Positions 43,748 to 51,476 of a stretch of DNA of 51,596 nucleotides are shown here, piece by piece. The notes beneath the pieces are model-generated. The model did not search any database and was not told the origin of the DNA. It saw only the letters and a list, made by a program, of their open reading frames with translations. Location of the stretch: NCBI GenBank assembly GCA_021775965.1, contig JAJFGV010000048.1:1-51596 (forward strand), in the 5' to 3' direction. This stretch comes from Alphaproteobacteria bacterium. GTDB taxonomy: Bacteria > Pseudomonadota > Alphaproteobacteria > Micavibrionales > Micavibrionaceae. How positions within the stretch are numbered: the first letter of the stretch is position 1; every line of letters starts with the position of its first letter. Both the position numbers and the translations under genes were made by a program.

Positions 43748-45430
43748 TCATTGGGCCAGGTGTCGCCGTACGCAGTCAAAGACAAGGTCCCAGGGGAAGC
43801 CCTTGCCAACGTCAGCGTGGGTGCTGTGCGCCCAGCCTTGATTGCTGCGCCTGTCGGCTCGCCACCACGGTGCACGCTTGAGACCACGCTTGCGCGCGAG
43901 TTGGCCAGCAACGCTGCCAGCCAAGTGGTCGCAGATGCCCGAAGGCACTAGCTGACCCTTGGGCGGATTGAGCAAGTCCTCAGCGGTCAATCGCTTGAGC
44001 GGGATGTGTGGGTTGCGTCGAAGCACATCGGCAATGACGGCGCTGAGAATCTCCAGCGTCGAACGGCTGAACTCATCGTCCCATTGGTCGCCGGACTGCA
44101 ACGCGGTTCCGCAGATTTCAAAGTGGAGATAAAGCTCGTTGAGACCGGGGCACGTGTACGACGTATCATCCTCGTGCACGCTGTAGACAACGCTGTCGCT
44201 GTCGACGGCTCCACGCCAGCTGACGCCAATCTTGCCGGTCGCCCAACTGCCAAGACGCTCGGCGCCTTCGTTGTGCTCCAGCGTCTCGGCCGTGTGCAGC
44301 ATGATGCCGAGGAACCGGCCATAGCGTCGACCCCTGGTGTAGCTACCGGCCTGGCTGTACTTGCCAGCGGGCAGCGGCACCACGCGGAGCGGCTTGCCTG
44401 CGTCGGCTGACGGTGGCTTCGGCTTGATCGTTCTTGGTCGCAACGGCTGGCCAGCCGGACGAGCGAAGCCACGAGCCTTGAGCCATGCGACCGTTGCTGC
44501 CTCGGTCTCTGTCCCGTGGTCTGCATCTGCGCCGAAGCGCGGCAACGGATCTAGTGCGCCACGATGCTGCGCCTCAGCCTGGAGGTAGAGCTGCCACGCC
44601 TTGACGGCTGGACCGCGGTCTCCTCGCACTGTGATGGCCGGTGGCGGCGTCTCAGGGTCGAAGGCGCCAGCGCTAGGCTCAGAGCGTGGCAAGCTCGCAG
44701 GGGCCGGCTCAGGCTCACTAGCGGGCGCCTCGTCGTCGGGGCATCCAGCCAGCAACGCAGCGACAGCGCTGGCCGTGAACTCGTCGCCCCACTCCGTCAA
44801 CGCTGCGCTGTGCTCCTTGGTTGGCGAGACGTGCAGGTTGATGCCGTCGATCCGACAGAGCCCCAGCTGGCTACGCGTTACAGCTCGGTCCTCTTCGGCG
44901 ATGACGTCTACAGGCTCAGGCATGTCGAGCCGCTCGCGAATGACAGCGGCCACGTCACCGGTCGACGGATAGACCACAGGGTCAACGTCCGTGTGGCGAA
45001 TAAACAGGACCTTCTCACCGTCCACAGCTCGCTCACCAAACCACACAATCGGGTCAAGGCGATCGTCCGCGCTATGGCCACTGTCGAGCCACACCAGCGC
45101 GTCGAGCTGTTCGGCCGATTCCGGGTTCAGCAGAATCTCTTCGGCCAGCGCATACGCTGCAGAGAAGCCAACCAAGATCACACGCTCATACTCAGCAAGC
45201 GGACGGCTCGCCTTCGCGTACTTCGCCAGCTGCTCCAGCAAGGTCTCATCGTCAGACGCCGCCTTGCGAATGCGATTGGCCAGCAGGCGGAATGCCTGCG
45301 ACATGCCTGGGTCGCCAGGGTACGGATTCGCAATGCGAAGCTCGAACTTCCTGACGCCAGCAGCCTTGAGCGCTGCCGCATAGCGCGGCAACATGGTCGT
45401 GTTGTTGAGTGCAAGAATGATCAGGTTCAT
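43748..45430 (-). CDS. Three-domain endolysin: alpha/beta hydrolase, PG-binding, amidase
   Basis: A 560-residue protein. Residues 1-235 look like an alpha/beta hydrolase. They contain VILVGFSAAYALAEE (G-x-S-x-A nucleophile elbow near residue 100), WLDSGHSADD (candidate acid) and FIRHTDVDP (candidate His). Residues about 265-330 form a peptidoglycan-binding repeat (ITVRGDRGPAVKAWQLYL...). The last 200 form a PGRP/Amidase_2 domain (LGIMLHTAETLEHN, LHFEICGTALQ, GICDHLAGSV). It should cut the amide bond between muramic acid and peptide. The hydrolase resembles mycobacteriophage lysin B in layout; its substrate is unknown. Confidence 0.8.
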   Translation of the reverse strand: MNLIILALNNTTMLPRYAAALKAAGVRKFELRIANPYPGDPGMSQAFRLLANRIRKAASDDETLLEQLAKYAKASRPLAEYERVILVGFSAAYALAEEILLNPESAEQLDALVWLDSGHSADDRLDPIVWFGERAVDGEKVLFIRHTDVDPVVYPSTGDVAAVIRERLDMPEPVDVIAEEDRAVTRSQLGLCRIDGINLHVSPTKEHSAALTEWGDEFTASAVAALLAGCPDDEAPASEPEPAPASLPRSEPSAGAFDPETPPPAITVRGDRGPAVKAWQLYLQAEAQHRGALDPLPRFGADADHGTETEAATVAWLKARGFARPAGQPLRPRTIKPKPPSADAGKPLRVVPLPAGKYSQAGSYTRGRRYGRFLGIMLHTAETLEHNEGAERLGSWATGKIGVSWRGAVDSDSVVYSVHEDDTSYTCPGLNELYLHFEICGTALQSGDQWDDEFSRSTLEILSAVIADVLRRNPHIPLKRLTAEDLLNPPKGQLVPSGICDHLAGSVAGQLARKRGLKRAPWWRADRRSNQGWAHSTHADVGKGFPWDLVFDCVRRHLAQ

Positions 45431-45711
45431 GGTGAGTCAAATCCAGAGGCTCGAACCTTGAGCCAAATCTCTTCGTTCTTCGTCACGGCTCCGGCACCCT
45501 TGAAGCGAATCTTCCAAGTGCCAGATGCCGTCAGAGAAACGGTATGCGTGTAGATGCCGGTGGAGACCCGCGTTGCCGTTGACGTGCTCTCCACACCGGC
45601 AGGCGTTCTGACGATCACGGTGATTGTCGTCGGGTCAGCAAGTGGACCATTCTCGCTAGAGCGAAACGTTCCTCGAATCGTTGGCGCGTCGCCAATGCTA
45701 AACTCTCTCAT
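45427..45711 (-). CDS. Small beta-sandwich tail-associated protein
   Basis: A 94-residue protein typical of phage baseplate or tail appendage Ig-like modules: IGDAPTIRGTFRSSENGPLADPTTITVIVRTPAG, then THTVSLTASGTWKIRFKG. It lies between the fibre-like protein and the endolysin with ATGA overlaps on both sides. Structural role inferred. Confidence 0.65.
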   Translation of the reverse strand: MREFSIGDAPTIRGTFRSSENGPLADPTTITVIVRTPAGVESTSTATRVSTGIYTHTVSLTASGTWKIRFKGAGAVTKNEEIWLKVRASGFDSP

Positions 45712-47528
45712 CCTGGTTCCACCGTCACGAGCAGGGTTGCAGTCTCGACGCTTATCGCCAGCTGCGGCAGTATGTAGTCAATGTCCAGCGTCGCACTCTG
45801 AACCTCGACCAGCAGCCATCCACCGCTGAGGACGCCGCCGCCAATGACTGGAGCGCCAAAGGTCACCGACGCATCGAGCGACGTTGCGACAATGGGTAGC
45901 GTCGACTGGATCGAAGCCAGGCCGAACGTCACCGCAAACGATGCGGCCGCAGCAACGATCGCAAACGTAGACGTCACCGATGAGCTGCCGAATGACGGCG
46001 AAGCGTCAAGCGACGTAGCGCCAACGTTGACGGCTCCAGGCGCAACTGTCGCAGTGCCAAAGCTCGCAGCTGCGTCGTAGCCGTTGCCAGCGACGTTGAC
46101 TGCGCCGGTGGTGATTGTCGCGTTGGCAAACGATGCGCTGGCATCGACTGCTGTCGCGCCAATAGACACAGACCCTGGAGCGATCGTCGCGGCAGCGAAT
46201 GATGCTGACGCATCGTGACCACTACCAGTGACATCCACTGAGCCTGGCGCAACCGTCGCAAGCGCGATCGACGCCGAGGCATCCAACGACACCGCAGCGA
46301 TCGACACCGCACCAGGCGATACCGTTGCAGTACCGAAGGACGCAGATGCGTCCAGCGAGACAGCCGAGATGTCCTGAGCTGCGGAGACAGTAGCAAGCGC
46401 AAACGATGCGCTGGCGTCGAGCGACGTCGCAGCAATCGATCCCGTTGCCGTGATGTCTGGAGCGCCGAACGTCGCAGACGCATCGTGACCACTGCCAGCA
46501 ATGTCAGCCGCTCCAGGGGATACCGTGGCGCTGGCAAACGTGGCGCTTACGTCTGCTGACGTGGCGCCAATGTTGACTGCGCCAGTGGTGATCGTGGCGC
46601 TAGCAAACGAGGTCGATGCATCGTGGCCGTTGCCTGCGATGTCAACCGCGCCAACGCCAACCGTAGGTGCTCCGAACGAAGCGCCGGCATCAAGCGACGT
46701 GCCAGCTACGTCATGGCTGACGCTCGGATTGGTGACCGTAGCGCTGGCGTCGAAGCCGTTGCCTGTGACAGTGACAGCGCCGGGCGACACGGTGGCCGCG
46801 GCAAACGATGCGCTGGCATCGTAGGACGTTGCCTCAATGGTCTCGCCGCTCGACCCGTTGACAAGCTCGTCAACGTAGTCGAATAGGTCGTCAACCTCTG
46901 AGTCGCTGCAGACCTTGTCATAGATCGCAAGGACCTTGTGACTGGAGTTGCCGTTGCCGTTGCCGGCCGTGTAGTTGCCCAGCGTAAACGCCAGGATATT
47001 CTCCGACGTCGTGCTGCTGGAGTCAGTGGTCGATCGACTGTTCCAGTAAGCTACGGTGTCGGTGCCAGCGTCCTTGACGACAACAAGGATGACCCAATCG
47101 TCATTGACAACCGCTGGGCCTTCGAGGATCTGGCTGAACCCACACTCGAAATAGTTGACAATGTCAGCACCATTGTCGTAGGTGCCAACCTCTAGAAGCT
47201 CAAAGCCTCCGCCGTGCCAAAGGATGTATCCAGAAGAATCGTCGTGGACTTGGTAGGCATAGACGATCGTGCAATCGCCGGTGATGTTGAGATTGGTGTC
47301 GCACTGGAGCCGACCTCGTGTCGTGTCGAACTCAACAATGGCATCACCGGCTGGTGCGCCCGAGCTGTTGTAGTTGGGCGTCGACTCGTACGTTGACGGA
47401 TCGTCTACGTCGTAGTTGCCATCGCCACCAACGATGTCATCAACGTCGGTCCCGGTCGTAACTGTGGCATCGTCAGCCAACCAGTAATCGACGAGATTAC
47501 TGATGTCATCGAATGCCGTTATCGCCAC
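45708..47528 (-). CDS. Fibre-like protein: lectin-type head plus ~22-residue repeats
   Basis: A 606-residue protein with no cysteine clusters or basic regions. The first 230 residues (VDYWLADDATVTTG..., FECGFSQILEGPAVVNDDWVILVVVKD) resemble a concanavalin/LamG-type beta sandwich. Residues about 235-570 contain roughly 15 copies of a 22-residue unit, consensus ATSLDASASFGxATVxPGAV, encoded by ~66-bp DNA repeats. This gives a regular stalk or decoration. GTG start. Probably a virion surface or receptor-binding protein. Confidence 0.7.
   Translation of the reverse strand: MAITAFDDISNLVDYWLADDATVTTGTDVDDIVGGDGNYDVDDPSTYESTPNYNSSGAPAGDAIVEFDTTRGRLQCDTNLNITGDCTIVYAYQVHDDSSGYILWHGGGFELLEVGTYDNGADIVNYFECGFSQILEGPAVVNDDWVILVVVKDAGTDTVAYWNSRSTTDSSSTTSENILAFTLGNYTAGNGNGNSSHKVLAIYDKVCSDSEVDDLFDYVDELVNGSSGETIEATSYDASASFAAATVSPGAVTVTGNGFDASATVTNPSVSHDVAGTSLDAGASFGAPTVGVGAVDIAGNGHDASTSFASATITTGAVNIGATSADVSATFASATVSPGAADIAGSGHDASATFGAPDITATGSIAATSLDASASFALATVSAAQDISAVSLDASASFGTATVSPGAVSIAAVSLDASASIALATVAPGSVDVTGSGHDASASFAAATIAPGSVSIGATAVDASASFANATITTGAVNVAGNGYDAAASFGTATVAPGAVNVGATSLDASPSFGSSSVTSTFAIVAAAASFAVTFGLASIQSTLPIVATSLDASVTFGAPVIGGGVLSGGWLLVEVQSATLDIDYILPQLAISVETATLLVTVEPG
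45850..46840 (-). repeat. ~66-bp tandem coding repeats
   Basis: Within the fibre-like gene the DNA itself is repetitive, with about 15 imperfect units of 66 bp (some shorter) built on GCATCGTGACCACTGCCAG-like and GCAAACGATGCGCTGGCATC-like strings. Such repeats allow length change by recombination. Confidence 0.7.
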
Positions 47529-47541
47529 GCGTCAGGCCCTA

Positions 47542-47943
47542 TCAGAACGTGAAGATGTTGGCGCCCCAAGTGACAGTGATGTCGCCACCATTGGGAGTCA
47601 CGGGCAAGCCGCTCGACACCGTGTCGATGTACGCGATTAGAATCGACGTCGCCTCAACGGTCGAGTCGTAGTAGACGATCAACGCCTCCGACTGGTCACC
47701 GCTCACAGCAGAGAACGTGATGTCGTCCGCGTCGAATGCGCCATTCGTGATCGTCTTGCTCGCCAGGTTGCCGGACGTCGCGACGCGAGAGCCAGCAGCT
47801 ACGTCAGCAAGGTCGTTGTGCGCCGCGCTGAACGTGTAGTCATCAGTGTCGACAAGCACCACCTTGACGTCAACGCTCGACAGGTCGGGCGCGCTGGAGT
47901 CCGGGAGGGATTGCTTGTAAGGATTGTAAAGTGCATTGGCCAT
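47542..47943 (-). CDS. Structural-type protein (133 aa)
   Basis: A 133-residue acidic beta-rich protein (VKVVLVDTDDYTFSAAHNDLADV, ITFSAVSGDQSEALIVYYD, GGDITVTWGANIFTF). This resembles small phage tail or fibre assembly proteins whose ends fold as beta sandwiches. ATG start. Confidence 0.65.
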   Translation of the reverse strand: MANALYNPYKQSLPDSSAPDLSSVDVKVVLVDTDDYTFSAAHNDLADVAAGSRVATSGNLASKTITNGAFDADDITFSAVSGDQSEALIVYYDSTVEATSILIAYIDTVSSGLPVTPNGGDITVTWGANIFTF

Positions 47944-47954
47944 AGTCTAAGTCC

Positions 47955-48311
47955 TCAGCGCAACCGACTCGGATCGGTTGGCGTCGTTGTCCTCTTCATC
48001 GTGGAGCACGGCCGATCGTCGCGACCATCGCCACGCAGCTCGTGAGCCAACAACATCAGGCATCGAGCCGCAGCATGAGCCAGCGGACTGAGCCCAGTCT
48101 CAGGGTCTTCGCGAATGCCGTGCTGGAACCAATCGATGAGGTGGCCCATCATTGATTCGTAGTGACGGCTATACAAACGCGGCGACTCCTCCCAGCCTCG
48201 TGCAGGGTACTTGCCACCATTGTCGTCAGCGTTGGCGCCCAGCGCTTTCGTGGTCTCAACGATCGCATCCCATGGCGCGAGGTCCAGTCGACGGTTCGGA
48301 CCACGGGTCAA
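47955..48311 (-). CDS. dATP/dGTP diphosphohydrolase-like protein (DUF5664)
   Basis: A 118-residue all-alpha protein. The segment NGGKYPARGWEESPRLYSRHYESMMGHLIDWFQHGIREDPETGLSPLAHAAARCLMLLAHEL matches the MazG-like DUF5664 group (family recalled), which includes phage dATP/dGTP diphosphohydrolases. It would lower host purine dNTPs or clean the pool. TTG start in TTGA overlap. Its place among structural genes is unexpected. Confidence 0.7.
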   Translation of the reverse strand: MTRGPNRRLDLAPWDAIVETTKALGANADDNGGKYPARGWEESPRLYSRHYESMMGHLIDWFQHGIREDPETGLSPLAHAAARCLMLLAHELRGDGRDDRPCSTMKRTTTPTDPSRLR

Positions 48312-49702
48312 GAGGCATCTCCAGGCATTGGTAGCGATTCGACGCCAACGCGGTGCTCCATGATTCGACCGCGTTCACGGTGCACAACGTGGAGCTTCAT
48401 GTCGCGGCCACTGCGATAGCCTTGGGCGTTGTGCCAGGCGTCACGTGCTGCGAGTGTGCGGAACGTCTCGACCACGCAACCGATCAGCTCTTTGCGCTGG
48501 TCGTGATGGACGTGGCCCGTGTACCAAAAGCGGTGACGCGTATCGCCCCAGTCCTTGGCGCGATCGTTGGCCATGATCTGAGGCAGCTGCGCCAGCTTGA
48601 CCGTGTGACCGTGCGTCACTCCAAACAGGTTGGCGCCGAAGCGGTAGTAGTGGAATGGGTTGGGCGAGGTATCGATCTCAACGCGCGGGTTGTTCTCGAA
48701 GAACTGAGCCAGGCAGACGCCCAAGAAGATCGAACTATGGTCGTCGTGGTTGCCGATCTCATTGATGACCCTCACGCGATCGTGCTTCTCTAGCGCTCGC
48801 TCAATGATGCGCCGCATGATGCGAATGCCAACGCTGAGGACTTTCGCCCAACGGCTGTCAACGTCGAGTGCGTGGCCACCTCGCTTCGTCCGTGCTGATT
48901 GATCGTCAGCGTGGAAGAAGTCGCCCAGGTTCAAAATGAGCGCTTGCTCACTGGGCGGGCTCAGCATCACGAGGCGATCGACGGCTGCAACGAGATGCGT
49001 CTCGGCAATGCGCAAGTCAAAGTCGCTGTCGCCAGTCTCCTGCGCCCACGCAAACAAGCCAATGTGAGGGTCACCCATTGGGTAGACGCTCAACAGATCG
49101 GCGTTGTTGTGCGTCGGTGGAGCTACCAGCTCGGACGCACCACGGAACGGCTCGGCGATGCGCTGGACGGCATCCATGAGCAGAGCGATACGGCTTTCCT
49201 TGTCAGCCTTGCTCTTGACCCATTGCTGCTTGATGCGGCCTTCGGCGTCACGAAGCTGAGAGATGCCATCGACATGAAAGCCGAGCGGCACCGTGTGGGT
49301 CATGTCATGCGCTGGCGAGTAGCCACGGCGCGCAGAGCTACGCTCAATCTCGCTCAGACGGCTTCTAAGCGCCGCGGCGGTCATGCCTAGCGCGTCAGCC
49401 GCTGCGGCCACGGAACCGTGCGTAGCGAGCGCGTCAAGCGCAGCAATCTGCTCCGGGCTGGCGAACTTGCGGCAGCCAGCTAGGGAGCGCAGCCAATCGC
49501 AATCGGTGCGACCGCCAGCTAAGATGGCCTGGTCCTCGTCTGACAGCTCGCTGCCGTCGAGATAGTGAGCGCTGGTGCGAAGGCCAGCGGCTGCGAGGCG
49601 TCGCTTTAGCTGATCGTAGCTGAGGCCGATCGACGCGGCTGCGTCTGTGGCGTTGGTGTGCTGCTGTAGCGCGTTGACGATGTCGTTGGTCGTTGGTTCC
49701 AA
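48308..49702 (-). CDS. Calcineurin-like metallophosphoesterase with N-terminal HTH
   Basis: A 464-residue protein, apparent TTG start preceded by AAAGGGTGGG. Residues 1-140 contain two helix-turn-helix-like units (ATDAAASIGLSYDQLKRRLAAAG and GSVAAAADALGMTAAALRSRL). The catalytic domain has all metal motifs: PMGDPHIGLF (D-x-H), LNLGDFFHADDQS, NEIGNHDDHS, VTHGHTVK and WYTGHVHHD. It could be a DNA- or RNA-processing phosphodiesterase. Similar HTH-phosphoesterase fusions are frequent in phages, but their substrate is unknown to me. Confidence 0.8.
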   Translation of the reverse strand: MEPTTNDIVNALQQHTNATDAAASIGLSYDQLKRRLAAAGLRTSAHYLDGSELSDEDQAILAGGRTDCDWLRSLAGCRKFASPEQIAALDALATHGSVAAAADALGMTAAALRSRLSEIERSSARRGYSPAHDMTHTVPLGFHVDGISQLRDAEGRIKQQWVKSKADKESRIALLMDAVQRIAEPFRGASELVAPPTHNNADLLSVYPMGDPHIGLFAWAQETGDSDFDLRIAETHLVAAVDRLVMLSPPSEQALILNLGDFFHADDQSARTKRGGHALDVDSRWAKVLSVGIRIMRRIIERALEKHDRVRVINEIGNHDDHSSIFLGVCLAQFFENNPRVEIDTSPNPFHYYRFGANLFGVTHGHTVKLAQLPQIMANDRAKDWGDTRHRFWYTGHVHHDQRKELIGCVVETFRTLAARDAWHNAQGYRSGRDMKLHVVHRERGRIMEHRVGVESLPMPGDAS

Positions 49703-49767
49703 GTTGGGTACCCACCCTTTGAATTCATGCGGTTAGAAACTATTTGGAGAAAATCTGTGCAGGAAGC

Positions 49768-49802
49768 TTGACCAGAGCGACGCGGTGGCTTACTGTTACG
49801 CC
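49768..49802 (+). promoter_or_regulatory. Leaderless promoter 1
   Basis: TTGACC (49768-49773), 17 bases, TACTGT (49791-49796), six bases, then ATG. Identical spacing and -10 sequence recur at 50577 and 51153. Transcription should start at or within a base of the ATG, giving a leaderless mRNA. Confidence 0.7.
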
Positions 49803-50099
49803 ATGAAGACGCACAACGCAGCCGACTTTCGTACAGAACACGCCATCGAGTGCCTGGTCGCCTGTGGCCGGACGCCGAATCCGCAAATGGTCGCTCACGT
49901 GCTGCGACAATTCAGGGCACTCGACGGGTCTTTCAACTCATCGCCACGCCAATGCGGAATATGTGAGTTGCCGAGCCGGCGACAGTTGAACGTTCGAGCG
50001 GCCCGCTTTTGCTGCAACAACCCGAGCGTTGATTACCATCACAGACTCTATCTATGCACGCCACACGCTGGCCGATGCTTGTCTCGACTCGGGCAATAG
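49803..50099 (+). CDS. Cysteine-containing hypothetical protein (98 aa)
   Basis: Starts MKTHNAADF at 49803, with no Shine-Dalgarno. Cysteines in CGICELPSR, RFCCNNP and LYLCTPHAGRC suggest a zinc-type site. First gene of module 1 at the right end. It shares only the MKT start with the leaderless genes at 50612 and 51188. Confidence 0.6.
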   Translation: MKTHNAADFRTEHAIECLVACGRTPNPQMVAHVLRQFRALDGSFNSSPRQCGICELPSRRQLNVRAARFCCNNPSVDYHHRLYLCTPHAGRCLSRLGQ

Positions 50100-50113
50100 C
50101 TCGCAGCCGCACC

Positions 50114-50138
50114 AGCCCCAGAGCCACCGCCTGGGGCT
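50114..50138 (+). terminator. Module hairpin 1
   Basis: AGCCCCAG and CTGGGGCT form an 8-bp stem with a 9-base loop between the two genes of module 1. The same element appears at 50935 and 51442. Confidence 0.55.
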
Positions 50139-50159
50139 TGCGGCGTTGGAGGCAACACC

Positions 50160-50450
50160 ATGATTGAACTCAGCGACGTAACGTCACGCCAAGCACTCAC
50201 CATCGCCATACGCGTCGTCATCGCGTGCGCCACGCCAGAGCAGAAGCGCTGCAAGCACTTCGGCGCTGACCTCGCGCGAGCTGTGGAGCGGATCCAGTTC
50301 TGGGACGCTGAACCGTGGGAGCCACGCGGACTCAGCGACACCGGGCTGCGGGAGCCTGAGATCGTAGCGCTCGCAGCGTTCGAGCTACCGGCTCACTTTG
50401 GCGACCTGGTCTGGATGTACGTCGACTTCGCCCTAGATGACGTTGGCTAG
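50160..50450 (+). CDS. Hypothetical protein (96 aa)
   Basis: ATG at 50160 preceded by GGAGG at a normal distance, unlike its leaderless neighbour. Contains VTSRQALTIAIRVVIACATPEQKRCKHFGADLARAVERIQF. Similar helical proteins are common in phages, but none is identified. Second gene of module 1. Confidence 0.55.
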   Translation: MIELSDVTSRQALTIAIRVVIACATPEQKRCKHFGADLARAVERIQFWDAEPWEPRGLSDTGLREPEIVALAAFELPAHFGDLVWMYVDFALDDVG

Positions 50451-50461
50451 TCGCGACGCTT

Positions 50462-50482
50462 GCGCCCTACCCTGTAGGGCGC
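50462..50482 (+). terminator. Terminator-like hairpin
   Basis: GCGCCCTAC-CCT-GTAGGGCGC, a perfect 9-bp stem, followed by TTCTGAGCG. It closely resembles the element at 1156-1185 and ends module 1. Confidence 0.65.
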
Positions 50483-50576
50483 TTCTGAGCGTTACTGACC
50501 GGCTAGGTTGGTGGGTTTTTGGGGTGCGCCAGGGAGAGGGCGAGAGGATTTCTTTTCGAGGCTTGGTCGATTCTTG

Positions 50577-50611
50577 TTGATCGTCTCGGCTGCGTGCTTT
50601 ACTGTGAAGCC
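50577..50611 (+). promoter_or_regulatory. Leaderless promoter 2
   Basis: TTGATC (50577-50582), 17 bases, TACTGT (50600-50605), GAAGCC, then ATG. Same architecture as leaderless promoter 1. Confidence 0.7.
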
Positions 50612-50914
50612 ATGAAGACGACGAACAACACGGAGCCAGCCTACACCTCGCCTTACGGATGGCCCATGAGTGCCATGAAGGAAGCGAAGCCCACCGCCGA
50701 GTACGAGATGCGCAAGCACCTCCCCATGGGCCACTACGTGTCGGTTACCTTCAGTGTCTACAGCGACCGGGTCACCATCTTCACAATTAGCTCTCGTCGA
50801 GGTAGCCACACGATCTACAATACAGATACCATTGATGGCGCTCGCGAGGAGTGGAAGCGGCTTCGTCGAGGTGGCTTCAAGCGTTATCACAACGACTGGC
50901 TTATCGCTGCGTAG
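50612..50914 (+). CDS. Hypothetical protein (100 aa)
   Basis: Starts MKTTNNTEPAY, no Shine-Dalgarno. The C-terminal 60 residues form strands (YVSVTFSVYSDRVTIFTISSRRGSH) and a basic tail. First gene of module 2. Confidence 0.6.
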   Translation: MKTTNNTEPAYTSPYGWPMSAMKEAKPTAEYEMRKHLPMGHYVSVTFSVYSDRVTIFTISSRRGSHTIYNTDTIDGAREEWKRLRRGGFKRYHNDWLIAA

Positions 50915-50934
50915 TCAGCCGCTGTCAGAACTGC

Positions 50935-50960
50935 AGCCCCAGAGCCTAGCGGCCTGGGGC
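50935..50960 (+). terminator. Module hairpin 2
   Basis: GCCCCAG-A-GCC-TAGC-GGC-CTGGGGC forms a 10-bp stem with one bulged A. Same element as at 50114 and 51442. Confidence 0.55.
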
Positions 50961-50969
50961 CTTGCTGGT

Positions 50970-51134
50970 GTGAGCAACATCAAGCCAGCATCGAATCGTC
51001 GCGCCAAGATCAGCCGCAGCCTCGCCCGCCCCAGCATGGTCAAATCTGCCGCCTGCTTCTTCGGCGCCTTCAACGACGCGCTTGCGCCGTGCGAGACCCG
51101 CAAGATCCAGCCAGACCGGGTCAAGCTCATTTGA
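50970..51134 (+). CDS. Small basic protein (54 aa)
   Basis: GTG start at 50970 ten bases after the module hairpin; the corresponding gene of module 3 begins the same way (GTATGAGCAA). A basic peptide (SNIKPASNRRAKISRSLARPSM) with a CFFGAFNDALAPCE segment. Supported by position more than by sequence. Confidence 0.5.
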   Translation: MSNIKPASNRRAKISRSLARPSMVKSAACFFGAFNDALAPCETRKIQPDRVKLI

Positions 51135-51152
51135 GAAATCGACACGACAAGC

Positions 51153-51187
51153 TTGACTCCACAACTACCGTCCTTTACTGTTACACC
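51153..51187 (+). promoter_or_regulatory. Leaderless promoter 3
   Basis: TTGACT (51153-51158), 17 bases, TACTGT (51176-51181), TACACC, then ATG. Nearly identical to promoter 1 around the -10 (TTACTGTTACRCCATG). Confidence 0.7.
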
Positions 51188-51421
51188 ATGAAGACGCAGC
51201 GAGACACCGAGACGGTTGAAGTTCACTTCGTGAAGCACGGCAAGCTTGGCAAGCGCACCCTGAGAGCCGGGAGCTTCGTGGCCGTGTCGCCCAACGATCA
51301 CGACGGCTTTGCCGGAGGGTGGTTCGTCGTCGAGATTCAGGGCGAAGACATCCTCCTCGGACACTCCCCTGGCGACAGGTGCCACGTCGCGTTTCTTCGC
51401 AACTCGGGACGTATCAGCTGA
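51188..51421 (+). CDS. Hypothetical protein (77 aa)
   Basis: Starts MKTQRDTETVEV, no Shine-Dalgarno. Beta-rich (VEVHFVKHGKLGKRTLRAGSF, GGWFVVEIQGEDILLG) with a barrel-like pattern. First gene of module 3. Confidence 0.6.
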   Translation: MKTQRDTETVEVHFVKHGKLGKRTLRAGSFVAVSPNDHDGFAGGWFVVEIQGEDILLGHSPGDRCHVAFLRNSGRIS

Positions 51422-51441
51422 CCGATCTCCCGCCTCGCACC

Positions 51442-51468
51442 AGCCTCGGAGCCTAACGGCCCGGGGCT
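51442..51468 (+). terminator. Module hairpin 3
   Basis: AGCCTCGG-A-GCC-TAAC-GGC-CCGGGGCT followed by TTTC: an 11-bp stem with a bulged A, and the nearest to a canonical intrinsic terminator of the three copies. Confidence 0.6.
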
Positions 51469-51476
51469 TTCGGGGT

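Noticed and set aside
45708-47528. Diversity-generating retroelement target in the repetitive fibre gene
   Set aside because: No reverse transcriptase or template repeat is present; the variation is between tandem units, not adenine-directed.
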